64,000 nt of DNA from Auanema rhodensis (lineage: Eukaryota; Nematoda; Chromadorea; Rhabditida; Rhabditidae), in assembly GCA_964057225.1 (NCBI GenBank), contig OZ059898.1, positions 5,642,001-5,706,000 of the forward strand, written 5' to 3'. Positions 12,955-24,930 of this stretch are shown here, one piece after another (position 1 is the first letter of the stretch; every line of letters begins with the position of its first letter). A program made the translations under genes and the position numbers. The notes beneath the pieces were generated by a model, which saw only the letters and a program-made list of their open reading frames with translations, was not told where the DNA came from and ran no database searches.

Positions 12955-15532
12955 AGTCGGAATACTAGGGGGTATAACCTAGTTAGAAAAGAATTCAGCC
13001 AGTCAACCGTCCCTACCTATTACATTCATGCGTTCATCATAGAACATGACAACCAACTATTTAAGAAACTATTAATTACATATGAAATAAGCATTTGAAT
13101 AAGAATATTTAAAAATGATATTTATAATAAAATATAAAACTATAACAAGTATTTATATAATAGTTATTTTAGACTTTTTAGTTTTTGTTGAAAAAACTAT
13201 GACCAATTAAAATAATTTCTTACGAAAAAGGGCAAAATGAGGAACAGGTAGTAACTCGATAATTTTCCTTTATGTCTATTTATTTCAAAAAAAAAAACAC
13301 ATCAAAGTATATCGTTTTGAATGAAAATATAAAATCTGATAATTTAGCTATTCTTCAGAAGACTTAAAGATATATAAGTTTAGAATATTTCTTTTTTTTT
13401 CATTTGATTTGTGATCATGATCGTTGCCAATTGAAAAGATTTTAATACGATCATAATTATAAAAGTTAATAAAAAATTAACAAGAAATGGAATAATTTCG
13501 AATACAATCTTCTGGACGTGAAGAAGTAAGAGAAAAAAATTGTTAACTATAAATCGTGTTTAGATATTGCTATTGTATTATAACTATTTAAATTATATTA
13601 TATAGTTAGTAAGCAAAAACTTGATTTGATAAATGCAAAGAAATGAAATGAGATTGTTTAGAAGACTAAGACAGGAAAGTATGATTCATTTATCCAGTAT
13701 TCACTCCGATTTTCTGACTCATCACTGTTTATAGCATATGTATGTATATACATACATAGTATGACATTCAGGTGACAACATGATTTGATGTTTTAATTTC
13801 TCTTAATTGTGTTCGGAAAACTTCTCTGCGCTTGTCAACAAGCTGCTAAATTATAAAACTTTTTGAAGCAAAAAAAAGTAAAAAAGAAACTCGAACTGTT
13901 ATGAATAAGACAGAGAAGGTGATGACAAACAAGGGGAAGTAAATGATGATATTCAGTGAAATATAAAGATCTCGGTTACGAAGAGACAAGATGACGAAGA
14001 AAGGATATCAGGTGGAATAATTCCTTGAATTGGATGACTCGTGAACACGTTCATTGAAAGCTCTCGGCGTCCAGAATATAGTTTTCTGACGACAACGGAT
14101 GCAAGTCGGAGGATGAGCGACCGATGATGATGTCGGGAAAGTATGACGGTGTTCAAGCCAGAAGAAAAGAGTGGGCAGTTAAAGAGAGCTCAAGGTCAGA
14201 TATAGTCAAGTCCCATATCAGAAATTAAGAAGATAAGACGAGGTGAACAAGGGAGTGAAACAGTTGAGAAAAATGGAACAGTTGATGATATTTTTAGTTG
14301 AAAAACGAAGAACCAAATAGATGATCAAAAGATGACGAATAAGCAAAAAAAATAATTTCTTAGTGGCTTATGTCATGTGCTTATCAAAATTTGTAACATA
14401 CAGAAGAGTTTGCTAGGTTCTAAATGTTGATTAAATGGAATGAAACTTCACATTGAAACATTTAAAAATACGAAAAAGAGGGGGAAAATTCAATTTTATG
14501 ATCATCTCATGACCTGAGGTCGATAGAAACGGTTGTCACTTCAATTCTTTTATAAAATATGGTGTCATAGTCTTTTTTCCAATCAGTATCAAGACCTACT
14601 ATGCATGTTCCTAGCCAATAGAATAAGGAAGAACTTTTTTGTTGTAGAATGACCTTTTCCGAAAGTATCATCAAAGAATTATTCTAAATTTTGTTATAAC
14701 GGTCCATATTTCAACAGTTTTTTGTTCAATTTCTCAGCTGGATATTTGAAGCCAGATGGATGAAAAAATAGGGTTAAGTGGATTAAGAATGACTAAAACG
14801 ACTAAATAGAAGATGAAATGAAACCTGCTCTTAACTCAGTAGTTTCAGAGATTCTAATAATATCTAAGGAAAAAAAGAGATTATAATGATAAAGAGAAAT
14901 AGATGCAAATACTGGTTAAGAATGCGTTATGCCTCAGTTTCATGTATACGTATCATGTATACATATGTATATACATGTGTATATATGTAAAAAAAACTGG
15001 ATTTGATGATCAAATCTAAAGTTTAAGAAAATATTTTTCAAACAAGAACATCATACCTACAACGCTTTGAAATATAATATTAAAAATTAAAATTATATTT
15101 ACGTAGCGATACGATACAAAGCCGAATGGATGGTTCGGAATAGATGTGACAACGTTGAACAGCACCGCCACATTTGAGTTTGGTAATCCGGATATCCTGA
15201 GGGCATCATCGTATTCTATTCTTTATCCTAGCCTTTCTATGAAATTCTGGTTTTCAACTAAACGAATTTCTAATAAAAAGTAAGACCAAAAGGAAAAAAA
15301 AGAAATGTGTTATGATTCGTATTATAATCAGCGTGACGTCAGTATTAGTGTCAAATAAGAATATTCATTTAACTATATAATTCAAGAAAACGTAATTCTT
15401 CCATAAAAAAACTCTGATATTTTTCTAATTTTGTTCATAAAAATATAGAATTGTGCGTTATAATCCAGTTTGAAATTATATTTAGAACAGTATCGTTTAA
15501 AAAATTTAAAGAAAATTTAATTCGGAATATTA

Positions 15533-15538
<6 letters not shown>

Positions 15539-15590
<52 letters not shown>
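15539..15590. repeat. (TA)26 microsatellite
   Basis: An uninterrupted TA dinucleotide tract of 52 nt in the gene-free region between the collagen gene and the cysteine-rich gene. Confidence 0.95.
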
Positions 15591-15595
<5 letters not shown>

Positions 15596-16298
15596 TGTTT
15601 GAATAATGATTAAAGTACAGTTATCATTAAATTAGAAATTATGTTTACAACAGACAAAGTTGGACTAAGAAATGTTCGTTAGAGTAGGTCAAGGCAATTC
15701 AGAAGACTGATAATCACTTCTAACTGATGAGGAATACTAGCCGATAAACGCATAGCTGGCTGGTACAAGAGAAGAGAAAAGAGGACAACATAAAGATTGT
15801 TGGAATATCAGAGAGAAAAGAGATGAAAATTAAAAGTGAAGAATACAACCACGAATTGGAATACAGAGTCCCCGAGATCATCAGAAAATGAATTGAAGTA
15901 GAGCGATGACAAGAAAAGCGCCAATATGGATAAGGACTTCGGCCAAACAAGGACAGCTCACCTTTTTAGTATTTTTAGTTTCTCTCTCTCTTACTGTGTC
16001 TTTACATCCTTCTCTATTTCTCTGTTAAAATCTCTCTTGCTATCATTTTGCCTTGTTTTATCTTTTATCTTTGAAATAAGCATGAAAAGTCAAATTTGTT
16101 TGATTTTTGACTTCCAAAATTTTTTTAAACATTTGACCTTATGAGAAATATGATAAATCTTTCATTTCTTCTGGAAGTTTCCATTTTTTTCATAATAATA
16201 ATGAAATTGATTTGATAATTGATCTAAATCTTGTCTCTGTCTTATTTTAAAGTTTTGTTTTATGATAAGAAAAGCAAAAAAAATTAATTTTAAATATA

Positions 16299-16304
16299 TT
16301 TATT
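16299..16304 (-). terminator. Candidate polyadenylation signal of the collagen gene
   Basis: AATAAA on the minus strand, about 170 nt after the collagen stop codon. Chosen by position only. Confidence 0.3.
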
Positions 16305-16473
16305 ATGCAAATTTTGTATTTTTTTTGTATTTATAATAATTATCATCTATAATGATTAATGAAAGAATAACATGAATATTTTAAAAGAGAAAAATGTTTT
16401 CTTTTTAATTAATAATGGCAGTGAATGAAATGAACAAATAAAAAAATAAAGCACATAATAGAAATTAAAATTA

Positions 16474-19400
16474 TTAACGGTTCTTCAAGCAAACTTGGCA
16501 TCTGGACACACGATCCTTGATAACTCCATACTTGAGAGTCTGGGGCATTGGCTTGCGGAATTGCTTATCCTACAAAATTATCGATTATTACACAAAAATG
16601 AAAAAAAAATGAAATTAAAAAGATTTCACTAATACTTACTTGATCAACAATAGCCATCCAGAATCCGTGATTGGTGGCATAGTAGTTACATGTTCCTATT
16701 CCGTGACATTCGATGAATGGCACAGCACGGAAGTGCTCCATACAGGAGCCAGGAGATTGAAGAGACTGTCCAGTACCTTCAGCTCCAGCAGCAGTATGCT
16801 GAATAATAAGATTAATACTTAATTTTAGATGAATAAAAGCATACCATAACGAATGAATAACCAGACCAGAGACCACTCCAACCAGCTGGACATTCTGGGA
16901 TCTTTGTATCTTGTGAATGAACAGCGATGATTTGTGTTGGAACTTCACATACGGCACATCTAGAAACGTATGGCCGGATGGAGCTTCCACTAACCTGAAG
17001 CATTATAAGTGTTTTAGAAAAAGATTTTTTTTAGAAATTCATACTGGGTTCATGGTTGATGTCATTGGTTCCTCGGTACTAAGCCAGTATGAATAGTCAT
17101 TTCTGGATGATATGTGACAGACGGAATTAAGGTTACAGAACATGAAAGGCATGGTATTGAATCTAGATAAACATGATCCTGGTTGTCCTGAAATTTTTTT
17201 TGCTTTAAATTAAATTAAAATTTTTCCTCACCAAGATCTTGACCGCTGGCTCTTCCATTTCCTTGTACGTATAGAAGGGAATATCCAGTCCAAAGAGGTT
17301 GAGCACCATTTGGACACTGAGGAACATCAACAGTCTGTGAATGCTTAGTGAAGGTGAATCCACGACTAGGAGCCCATCCTCCTGGAGTTCCAGGATAACC
17401 GGGTTGACCAGGTTGTCCTTGAAGACCGGGACGTCCGGGCTGTCCACGTTCTCCGGAGTTTCCAGGCTCTCCGGGTATTCCAGATGAACCTGATGGTCCT
17501 GGATATCCGTCCTGTCCAGAGCTTCCAGGGTATCCAGATTTTCCTGGTGGTCCAGGAAGACCTGGAGATCCATTTTCTCCGGGATATCCTTTTTCTCCTG
17601 GGTAGCCAGGCTCTCCTGGTTCTCCTTGAGGATTACGTTGTTCGAATGGTGCTGGAAGACCTGGTGGTCCAGTTGGTCCTGGTCTTCCTGGAAGTCCATC
17701 CAAACCATCAACTCCGGGTTGCCCATCATCTCCTAAAAAGCGAACTTAATTAAACATAACAAGTGTTTCAATTACCTCTATCTCCCTTGTATCCTGGGGC
17801 TCCTGGAGCTCCTGGGTACCCATCATCTCCACGGTGACCATTAACTCCAGGAAGACCGGCATCTCCATTTTGTCCTGGTCCTCCTGGCATACCTGGGCTT
17901 CCAGGATAACCTGGTAATCCTTCTTCACCGCAATCTCCGTCAGGACCAGGAAGTCCTGGGAGTCCGTCAGAACCAGGATAACCTGGGGCTCCATCATGTC
18001 CTCGTTTTCCATCGATTCCAACAAGACCAGGCTCTCCGATAACTCCTGGTAATCCAGAATCTCCGTGTGGTCCCGGTAATCCAGGAGGTCCTGGATATCC
18101 TTCGTCTCCGCAATCTCCTTCAAGACCAGGTTGTCCTGGCATTCCATCAGGGCCGGGATAGCCACTAGGTCCAGCAGGTCCGGCAGGACCATATGTATCC
18201 TGTCCTGGAGCTCCAGGAAGACCATCATCTCCTGGAAGTCCGGGAAGACCTGGTTGTCCATCATTTCCAGGATAGCCATCGATTCCAGAGTCTCCGGGCT
18301 GTCCAGGTAAACCAGCAGCTCCTTCACGTCCAGGTAAACCGGAATCTCCTGGATATCCAACGGGTCCTGGCAATCCAATATCTCCCTGTTAATAAAAAAT
18401 AATTTAAAAAGTTAAATTTTGAATCATACAGTTAATCCAGGAAGTCCAGCTTGTCCGGGATAACCATTGATTCCTTGAGCTCCAGTTTCTCCAACAAGTC
18501 CGGGTAATCCAGGTTGTCCTGCAAGTCCAGGAAGACCATTATCCCCAGGAAGACCGGGATAGCCTTTTTCTCCTTGAAGTCCTGCTGGACCCTAAACAAC
18601 GCCAATTAGACCAGATCAAATAATTATTTATTTACGGGATAGCCAGGTTGTCCAGAAAGTCCTGGAAGTCCAACTTCTCCACAATCTCCTTCACTTCCGG
18701 GAATGCCGGGTAATCCTTCACGTCCCTGTTTACCAGGAATTCCAACAAGTCCTGTTTCTCCCTTGGGTCCAGGCATACCAGTCATACCAGGCATACCAGG
18801 AACACCAGGAGTACCGTCCATACCGTCATAGCCAAGATCTCCTGGTTCTCCGCTCATTCCCTTTGGTCCAGGGTAACTGTCTCCAACCTAAAAAAAAATA
18901 TATAAATATTATTAAAGGTGATGGATGCATACATCTCCTGGGTATCCCTTATCTCCAGCAATTCCTTCTTCTCCAACCAATCCGGGTGGTCCATCTGGAC
19001 CAGGTGATCCAATATCTCCAGGTAATCCAGGATATGCCAAAGATCCTGGATCTCCGGGAAGACCTCTTCCTCCAGGAAGTCCAGGTTCACCTGGCTCACC
19101 ACTAAGACCTGGTAATCCATCATTTCCAGGAATTCCAGGGTATCCTAAACCAGTACTTGTAAAAAAGAAGTAAGTTTAATGTTACCATCTTGTCCATTCT
19201 CTCCTACAAGCCCAGGGTAGCCATCTTGACCTTGATCTCCAATTTCTCCTGGTTGCCCATCATATCCAGGTAATCCACTATCTCCAGGAGCACCATGAAG
19301 ACCAGGGAATCCAATGGAACCGTCTTCTCCTGGGAAACCAGGTTGTCCAGGCATTCCGTCAATACCATCTTGTCCTGGGAATCCACTAACTCCAGGTTCT

Positions 19401-22400
19401 CCACAGTCTCCTTCAAGTCCAGGGACTCCATCACGACCAGGATATCCTTCTTTTCCTGGGTATCCATTCTCTCCTGGGGCTCCAGGCAAACCAGGAAGTC
19501 CTTCTTGTCCGGGATATCCATTATCTCCAGGAACTCCCTGAGGACCTGGATATCCTACTTGTCCTGGATATCCATAGCCTGGTTCTCCAACAAGACCTGA
19601 AACAAAACAATAAACAGTTGTTTTCACAAAATATCTAGTAACCTGGTAAACCCGGAAGTCCAGGAAGACCATCATCTCCGAGTTCTCCGCAATCTCCATC
19701 AATGCCGTTGAATCCAACTTCTCCTTGTTGTCCACGGTGGCCAGCATCTCCTGGAGATCCTGGATAACCGGGAAGACCGGAGGCTCCCTTTTCTCCTGGA
19801 ATTCCAGGGAATCCATCTGGCCCAGCCTAAATATTATAATGAAAATAAATATTATCAATTGTAAGCTTACAGGTCCAGGAAGACCAGAGAGTCCATCAGC
19901 TCCAGGCTCTCCTGGCATTCCAGGAAGACCATCAGGTCCTGGAAGTCCTGGTTCTTGATGAAGCATTTGTTGTGGAGCTGGCACTCCAGGTGGTCCTTGA
20001 GCTCCTGGTAATCCAGGGAGTCCATCAGCTCCAACTTCTCCGCATTCTCCTGACTCTCCAGGTTGTCCTGGGTAACTGTCTCCTGGTGGACCTTTTGGAC
20101 CAGGAATTCCAAGCTTAAATATATCAATTTTTCATGAAGAATAATATTGAATTTACCATTCCTTCGCGTCCACGTTTTCCGTCAAGTCCGATCAATCCTT
20201 TTTCTCCACGATAACCGGGCAATCCGGGTTCTCCAGATAATCCAGGAGCTCCTTCACGACCCATCAATCCGGGAAGTCCAGGTAAACCTACATACATAAG
20301 TTTTAATAACATACAGTATATAATCAAATACCTGGAGGTCCTCGTTCACCCTTTAAACCGTCCATTCCAGGAGGATTCTCCATTGGTCCAATTATTTCTC
20401 CAGCTTCTCCCTTAAGTCCGGGGTATCCAGGTATTCCTGGCAATCCAGGAGATCCTGGAATACCATCGCTTCCACCAGGTCCAGGCTGGCCGGGAACTCC
20501 TGGCAGACCACAGTCTCCCATTTCTCCGTCAGGTCCTGGAGGACCAGGATATCCATCAACTCCTTGTTGTCCAGGTTCTCCCTTTAAGCCAGGAAGTCCA
20601 TCTGGACAGTATCCACAATCATCTCCTCTTGGTCCATTATCTCCAGAAGTTCCAGGGTATCCATCAAGTCCAATGCGTCCTAATATAATTCACTTAGTTA
20701 TTGTTGAACAATCCAAAAGAATTTACCATTTTCTCCTGGAGGTCCAGCTAATCCCATCATTCCGGGTGGTCCAACTTTGTTTACTCCAGTTCCAGGAAAA
20801 CCTTTTTCTCCTGGCATACCAGCATCTCCAACATCTCCTGGAAGACCAGGGAATCCGTCACGTCCGGATTGTCCGTCAGGTCCAGAGGGTCCCTGTTTAA
20901 GGAAATTACAAATAAAATGTATTATACTGCTTTATTTTTACTTGAACATCATATCCTGGAGGACCATCGTCTCCGGGCATACCACAATCACCGTCATCAC
21001 CAGGGAGGCCAGGGTTTCCAGGGTATCCGGGATAACCGTCTTCTCCGCGATCTCCCTTTTCAGAATATCCAGGAAGTCCAGGAATTCCGTCCGGTCCCTG
21101 TAAAAAGATATGCTTTTCACTTTTCATTAATTTTTAACATACAGAAACTCCTGGAGCTCCAATCGGTCCACGAGGACCAACAGGTCCGGAAAGACCATCG
21201 CGTCCAGCGTCTCCCTTAGGTCCAGGAACTCCATCAAAACCTTGAGGTCCACGTGGTCCAGGATCTCCATGACCTTCACCAAGTGGTCCAGCTGGTCCAG
21301 CCTATTTAAAATAATTTTAAAATATCAAAAGTATTTATTATCATACATCTCCTTCAATTCCAGGGCGTCCGGGATAACCTGGTTCTCCAGCTTCTCCTTT
21401 AGTACCAGTGTAGCCAGGCAATCCAGCCAAACCAGGTTCTCCTTGAGATCCCTTCTCTCCGTAAGCTCCCGTCATTCCATCTTTTCCTCGTTTACCACGA
21501 TTTCCAGCATCTCCTGGATCTCCTTTCTGTCCACGAAGTCCATGATATCCAGGTAATCCTTCTTGACCGGTTGTTCCTGGGGGTCCGACTGGCCCATCAC
21601 GACCTTTTTCTCCCTTCATTCCTATAATGTTCTTATTTTATTAATTTATTCTATAGTTTTAAAATTATACCAAAAGGTCCCATAGGTCCTTGAAGAACTT
21701 CAAGCTCTAATGGAGCTGAAGCTCCTGGGAAATATCCTGGAGGTCCAGAAGGTCCGGCAAGACCTTGCATACCCTTTTCTCCCTTAACACCAGGTGTTCG
21801 GATACCCATGCGTCCCTTCTCTCCAATAGGTCCGGGAAAACCTGGTGGACCATATGGACCGGGATCTCCCTTAGTACCCTTGTGTCCGGGGTATCCATTA
21901 TGACCGGGTGTACCAGGTTGTCCAGGAATACCTGGCTCTCCCGGTTCTCCACGTCTTCCAACAGAATTGATACCTGCAATATGGATGAAATTAGTTAATA
22001 TTTATTAATAACTGATCTGACCTCCTTCACCAGGAAGACCGGGTGTTCCATGTCGTCCAGCATTTCCTGTTGGTCCTGGCATTCCTGGAAGTCCAGCCAA
22101 ACCAGGTCGTCCAGGGAAACCCTAAAAACAAATTACAAGCATTAAAATCGTCGATACAGTTTAATTTTAATTCCGATTCTAGATTCAATTTCTCAGGTTT
22201 TTCTTAAAAAAATCATTTTTTTAATGTTTAGTTTTCTTTAATATGATATATCAAACTTGGACCGGCTTCCATTAGAAATCGCTAAGAAGATTCAAGAATA
22301 TGACTCATTCATTGATTTCAAATATCTATCCCACTGGCAAACGTTTATCTTCTCACTTGGCTCCCTCTATATTGCACATCTACTCCCACAACCCTTTCCC

Positions 22401-23251
22401 TCTGTCTCTTCTTCATCTACGCCTCCTTCTGTTGTGAGGCCTGTTACAACATAGGCTGGCTATGAAGCAGCTTTGATATAGCTTGAGAGTACGAGACAGA
22501 GATATTAGGTGAAAGATATTGAGAGAAATGAAAGAAAGAAAGAGATGAGCAAGACAGGCAAGAGTGAGTGCATTGACATTGATTCAAAAGGATGAGAAAA
22601 GTTTCTTTGTAAACTATTAGTAATTATATGGATTGATGATAATATGACATTTAAATGTTATTCCCCATATGTTGTATTGAATACTTTGATTTTAATCTCT
22701 ACTCTTTCTAGTTTTAACTTTGTTTTTCACTTCAACTTACATCAGTTCCATTGCATCCGGGAATACCTTCTTCTCCCTTCAAACCTGGTGGACCATCAAG
22801 TCCAGGTAAACCAGGATATCCAGGTGCTCCATTCAATCCTTAATGATATATTCATATATGAGTATAGCATACAGTTTTTTGCTTACCTCGGTCTCCTCGG
22901 GATCCCTTAGCTCCGATATCTCCAAAATCTCCTTCAGAACCGACCATTCCGGGAGCACCTTGAGGTCCTTCCAAACCATCAGTTCCTGGGGGTCCAGGAT
23001 GTCCTGGCTCTCCAATAAAACCAGAAACACCCTTGAAAAAAACAACTTTATGTTTTCAAAGCTGCACAGTATTTACCTTTTCTCCTTTAGTTCCTGGGCA
23101 AATACATGGTGGTGCACAACCTTTACATGCAGCAGCTTCTGTAAACCTCCTAAACATATCATTTAAGAATTTTATAGGATAATTTCAACACATACGCTTC
23201 CGGATAGAAGGAATAGAGGCAAAGAGCCAGGAGGAGACCACGTATCCACAT
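16474..23251 (-). CDS. let-2: Collagen alpha-2(IV) chain, LET-2 type
   Basis: Basement-membrane collagen; assembles extracellularly into heterotrimers with the alpha-1(IV) chain. It starts at ATG 23251-23249 with signal peptide [19 protein letters not shown]. The 7S-type cysteine segment [18 protein letters not shown] follows, then a very long Gly-X-Y region broken by the short interruptions typical of type IV collagen. The NC1 domain runs from [11 protein letters not shown] (about 17391) to the stop. NC1 shows both C4 halves ([20 protein letters not shown] and [18 protein letters not shown]) and ends RCQVCLKNR. More than 20 exons are visible, most introns are about 50 nt, and one is about 620 nt (22123-22742). 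The estimated length of about 1,700 aa fits the family. Cysteines of the form GDCG/GECG occur nine times in the triple helix. No break or premature stop was seen. It matches the C. elegans LET-2 chain better than EMB-9 at both ends, including the KGCAPPC opening. Confidence 0.95.
22123..22742 (-). other. 620-nt intron near the 5' end of the collagen gene
   Basis: By far the longest intron of the collagen gene, lying between exons of the N-terminal Gly-X-Y region. No Gly-X-Y frame was found in it, so no extra alternative exon is supported. It contains a C/T-rich stretch (around 22330-22430) and a purine-rich stretch (around 22500-22600). Confidence 0.6.
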
Positions 23252-24639
23252 GGTTCAAACCTCCGACAGCTCTCTTATGACCCAGAGATCTTAAAAAAAT
23301 AAAAGTTAATATATTATTTAATTAAATATTATAAGAATTATTGTTAAGTATAGCAAGAAAAATAAAATATTTTAGTCAAAAGTAAAAACGAAATGTTGGA
23401 CGAGGGAAAAGATATTAGATCCTGCGATGTAATAAGATGGCTGGGTGTTCAAAAAAACTATTATGATATGAAAGATAATATTCAAAAAATCAAAATAGTA
23501 CTATTGGTTAGAAAACTTTGAATATTTTCAAAAATCTTATTTTATTAAATAATACACATTAAATAAATAGAAAACAGTTTTTAAATAGTTGAAAATAGAA
23601 AAAAAGAAGTAATTTATTGAGAAAAAAAGATTGAAAATTATAAATTAAAACATGAAATATAATTAATATAATGAATGAATCTTTTATTGTTATAAACAAT
23701 ATAGTTAAAATAATAAACAGAAGTTATAATATTATAATTCATATGTAAAAGTGTAGTGAATATACTAATTTTTGAAAAAATAAATTAACAATGAATTAAA
23801 ATAGAAAATTAACAAATAAATATGCAGAATCAGTCAATTTGCGAATGAGGTTAAGATAAAGATTACATCGAGAATGTGGGGTGTGTTAGTGGAAGCTAGG
23901 AAAGGGTGCCTGGAGTTGACTGAAAAGCAGAAGAGATCAGAGTTAAGAGAAGAAACAGATGGAGAATAGATATAGGATTAACAGGAGAACGACATAGAAA
24001 TAAAAGAAAAGAAGTTGTAATAGATATAGAATAACGAATGAAGAGAGTATAAGGATAAAGAAATCCATTAGAGAGTTTTGATGTGAATGTCAAAAAGTGG
24101 AGAGATTAATAGAAAAATATAGTGATCAAACCAAAGAAGATAGAAGAAAATGAAGAGACAGAGACACAAATAGGCAACTAAATGGATGTAACAATACATT
24201 TGTAGACTGTTAAGCTACCATTTAATTCATTTTCACAAAAATCTTTTATTAATCTTATGAAAATTATCTAATTTATGTTAAACGCAAAAGCATTTGAATT
24301 ACAAAATCTAAATAACATGTTTATACTGAGAAAGTTTTGATATTTCATTGAAAATTGGGCATACGGTAACTTCTTCTACTTGTCTCTCTGGAAAATAAGA
24401 GAAGCTTTATCTTAATGATAACTTTGACAATTTGTTTAGTTCAACAGACACATGATTTTCCATTCAGCATCATCCATCCCCCTCGTATCCCATTTAAAGC
24501 CAGATGGTTTTAAACATTTTTTTCTCAACAATCCGAGAAGAGAAATAGGAAAAGAGCGATGAATAAATTTTTTTAACACGTTTGACAAAGTTCAATAGAA
24601 GTACTGGCAGTCGACGGCAGAAGCTGTTAGACTTTTTAT

Positions 24640-24930
24640 TATATTTCGTTCACTAACATTCTATCTTACTCCTCTATCCAAACTTTTTCATCATCTTTTC
24701 CTTTATTCTCTCATTTAACCTCATTCCTTTTTATCTCTGACACAATGAGGTTAGGCAACTGTTACTCTCCTAAACTCTCTATTTCATATGAACTATCATC
24801 AATAGCATAAGTGTCTTTGCAAAAGTTTGACCAAGGCCCTTCCCCTTCTCCTCAAACTCCCCCTGACCTCAGACAGCCAACTGTTTCTGCTCTCAACACA
24901 TTCTGCTGCTTAAACTGTTCCTATTCTGTA
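24640..24930 (-). promoter_or_regulatory. Pyrimidine-rich block, candidate upstream region of the collagen gene
   Basis: C/T-rich on the plus strand, 1.4-1.7 kb upstream of the collagen start codon, and immediately followed by a purine-rich block at 24950-25050. It contains GAGGTTAGG (24747-24755), CCTTCCCCTTCTC (24838-24850) and CAGACAGCC (24870-24878), all three also found around 12584-12799. Regulatory function is inference. Confidence 0.25.

Larger units (their letters stand above)
11435..16473. other. 5-kb gene-free region upstream of the cysteine-rich gene
   Basis: No open frame here resembles a protein. It contains a pyrimidine-rich block (about 12541-12780) followed by a purine-rich block with an 11-G run, a (TA)26 tract and several TATGTATATACATA-like palindromes (near 13735 and 14944). 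Most of 13-15.9 kb is purine-rich on the plus strand; 15,950-16,300 is T-rich. It must include the promoter and possibly 5' UTR exons of the gene starting at 11434, and the 3' UTR of the collagen gene. Confidence 0.6.

Noticed and set aside
17205-22000. Many long frames on both strands in the collagen region
   Set aside because: The Gly-X-Y repeat codons create repetitive open frames in other frames and on the other strand; only the minus-strand Gly-X-Y frame is real.
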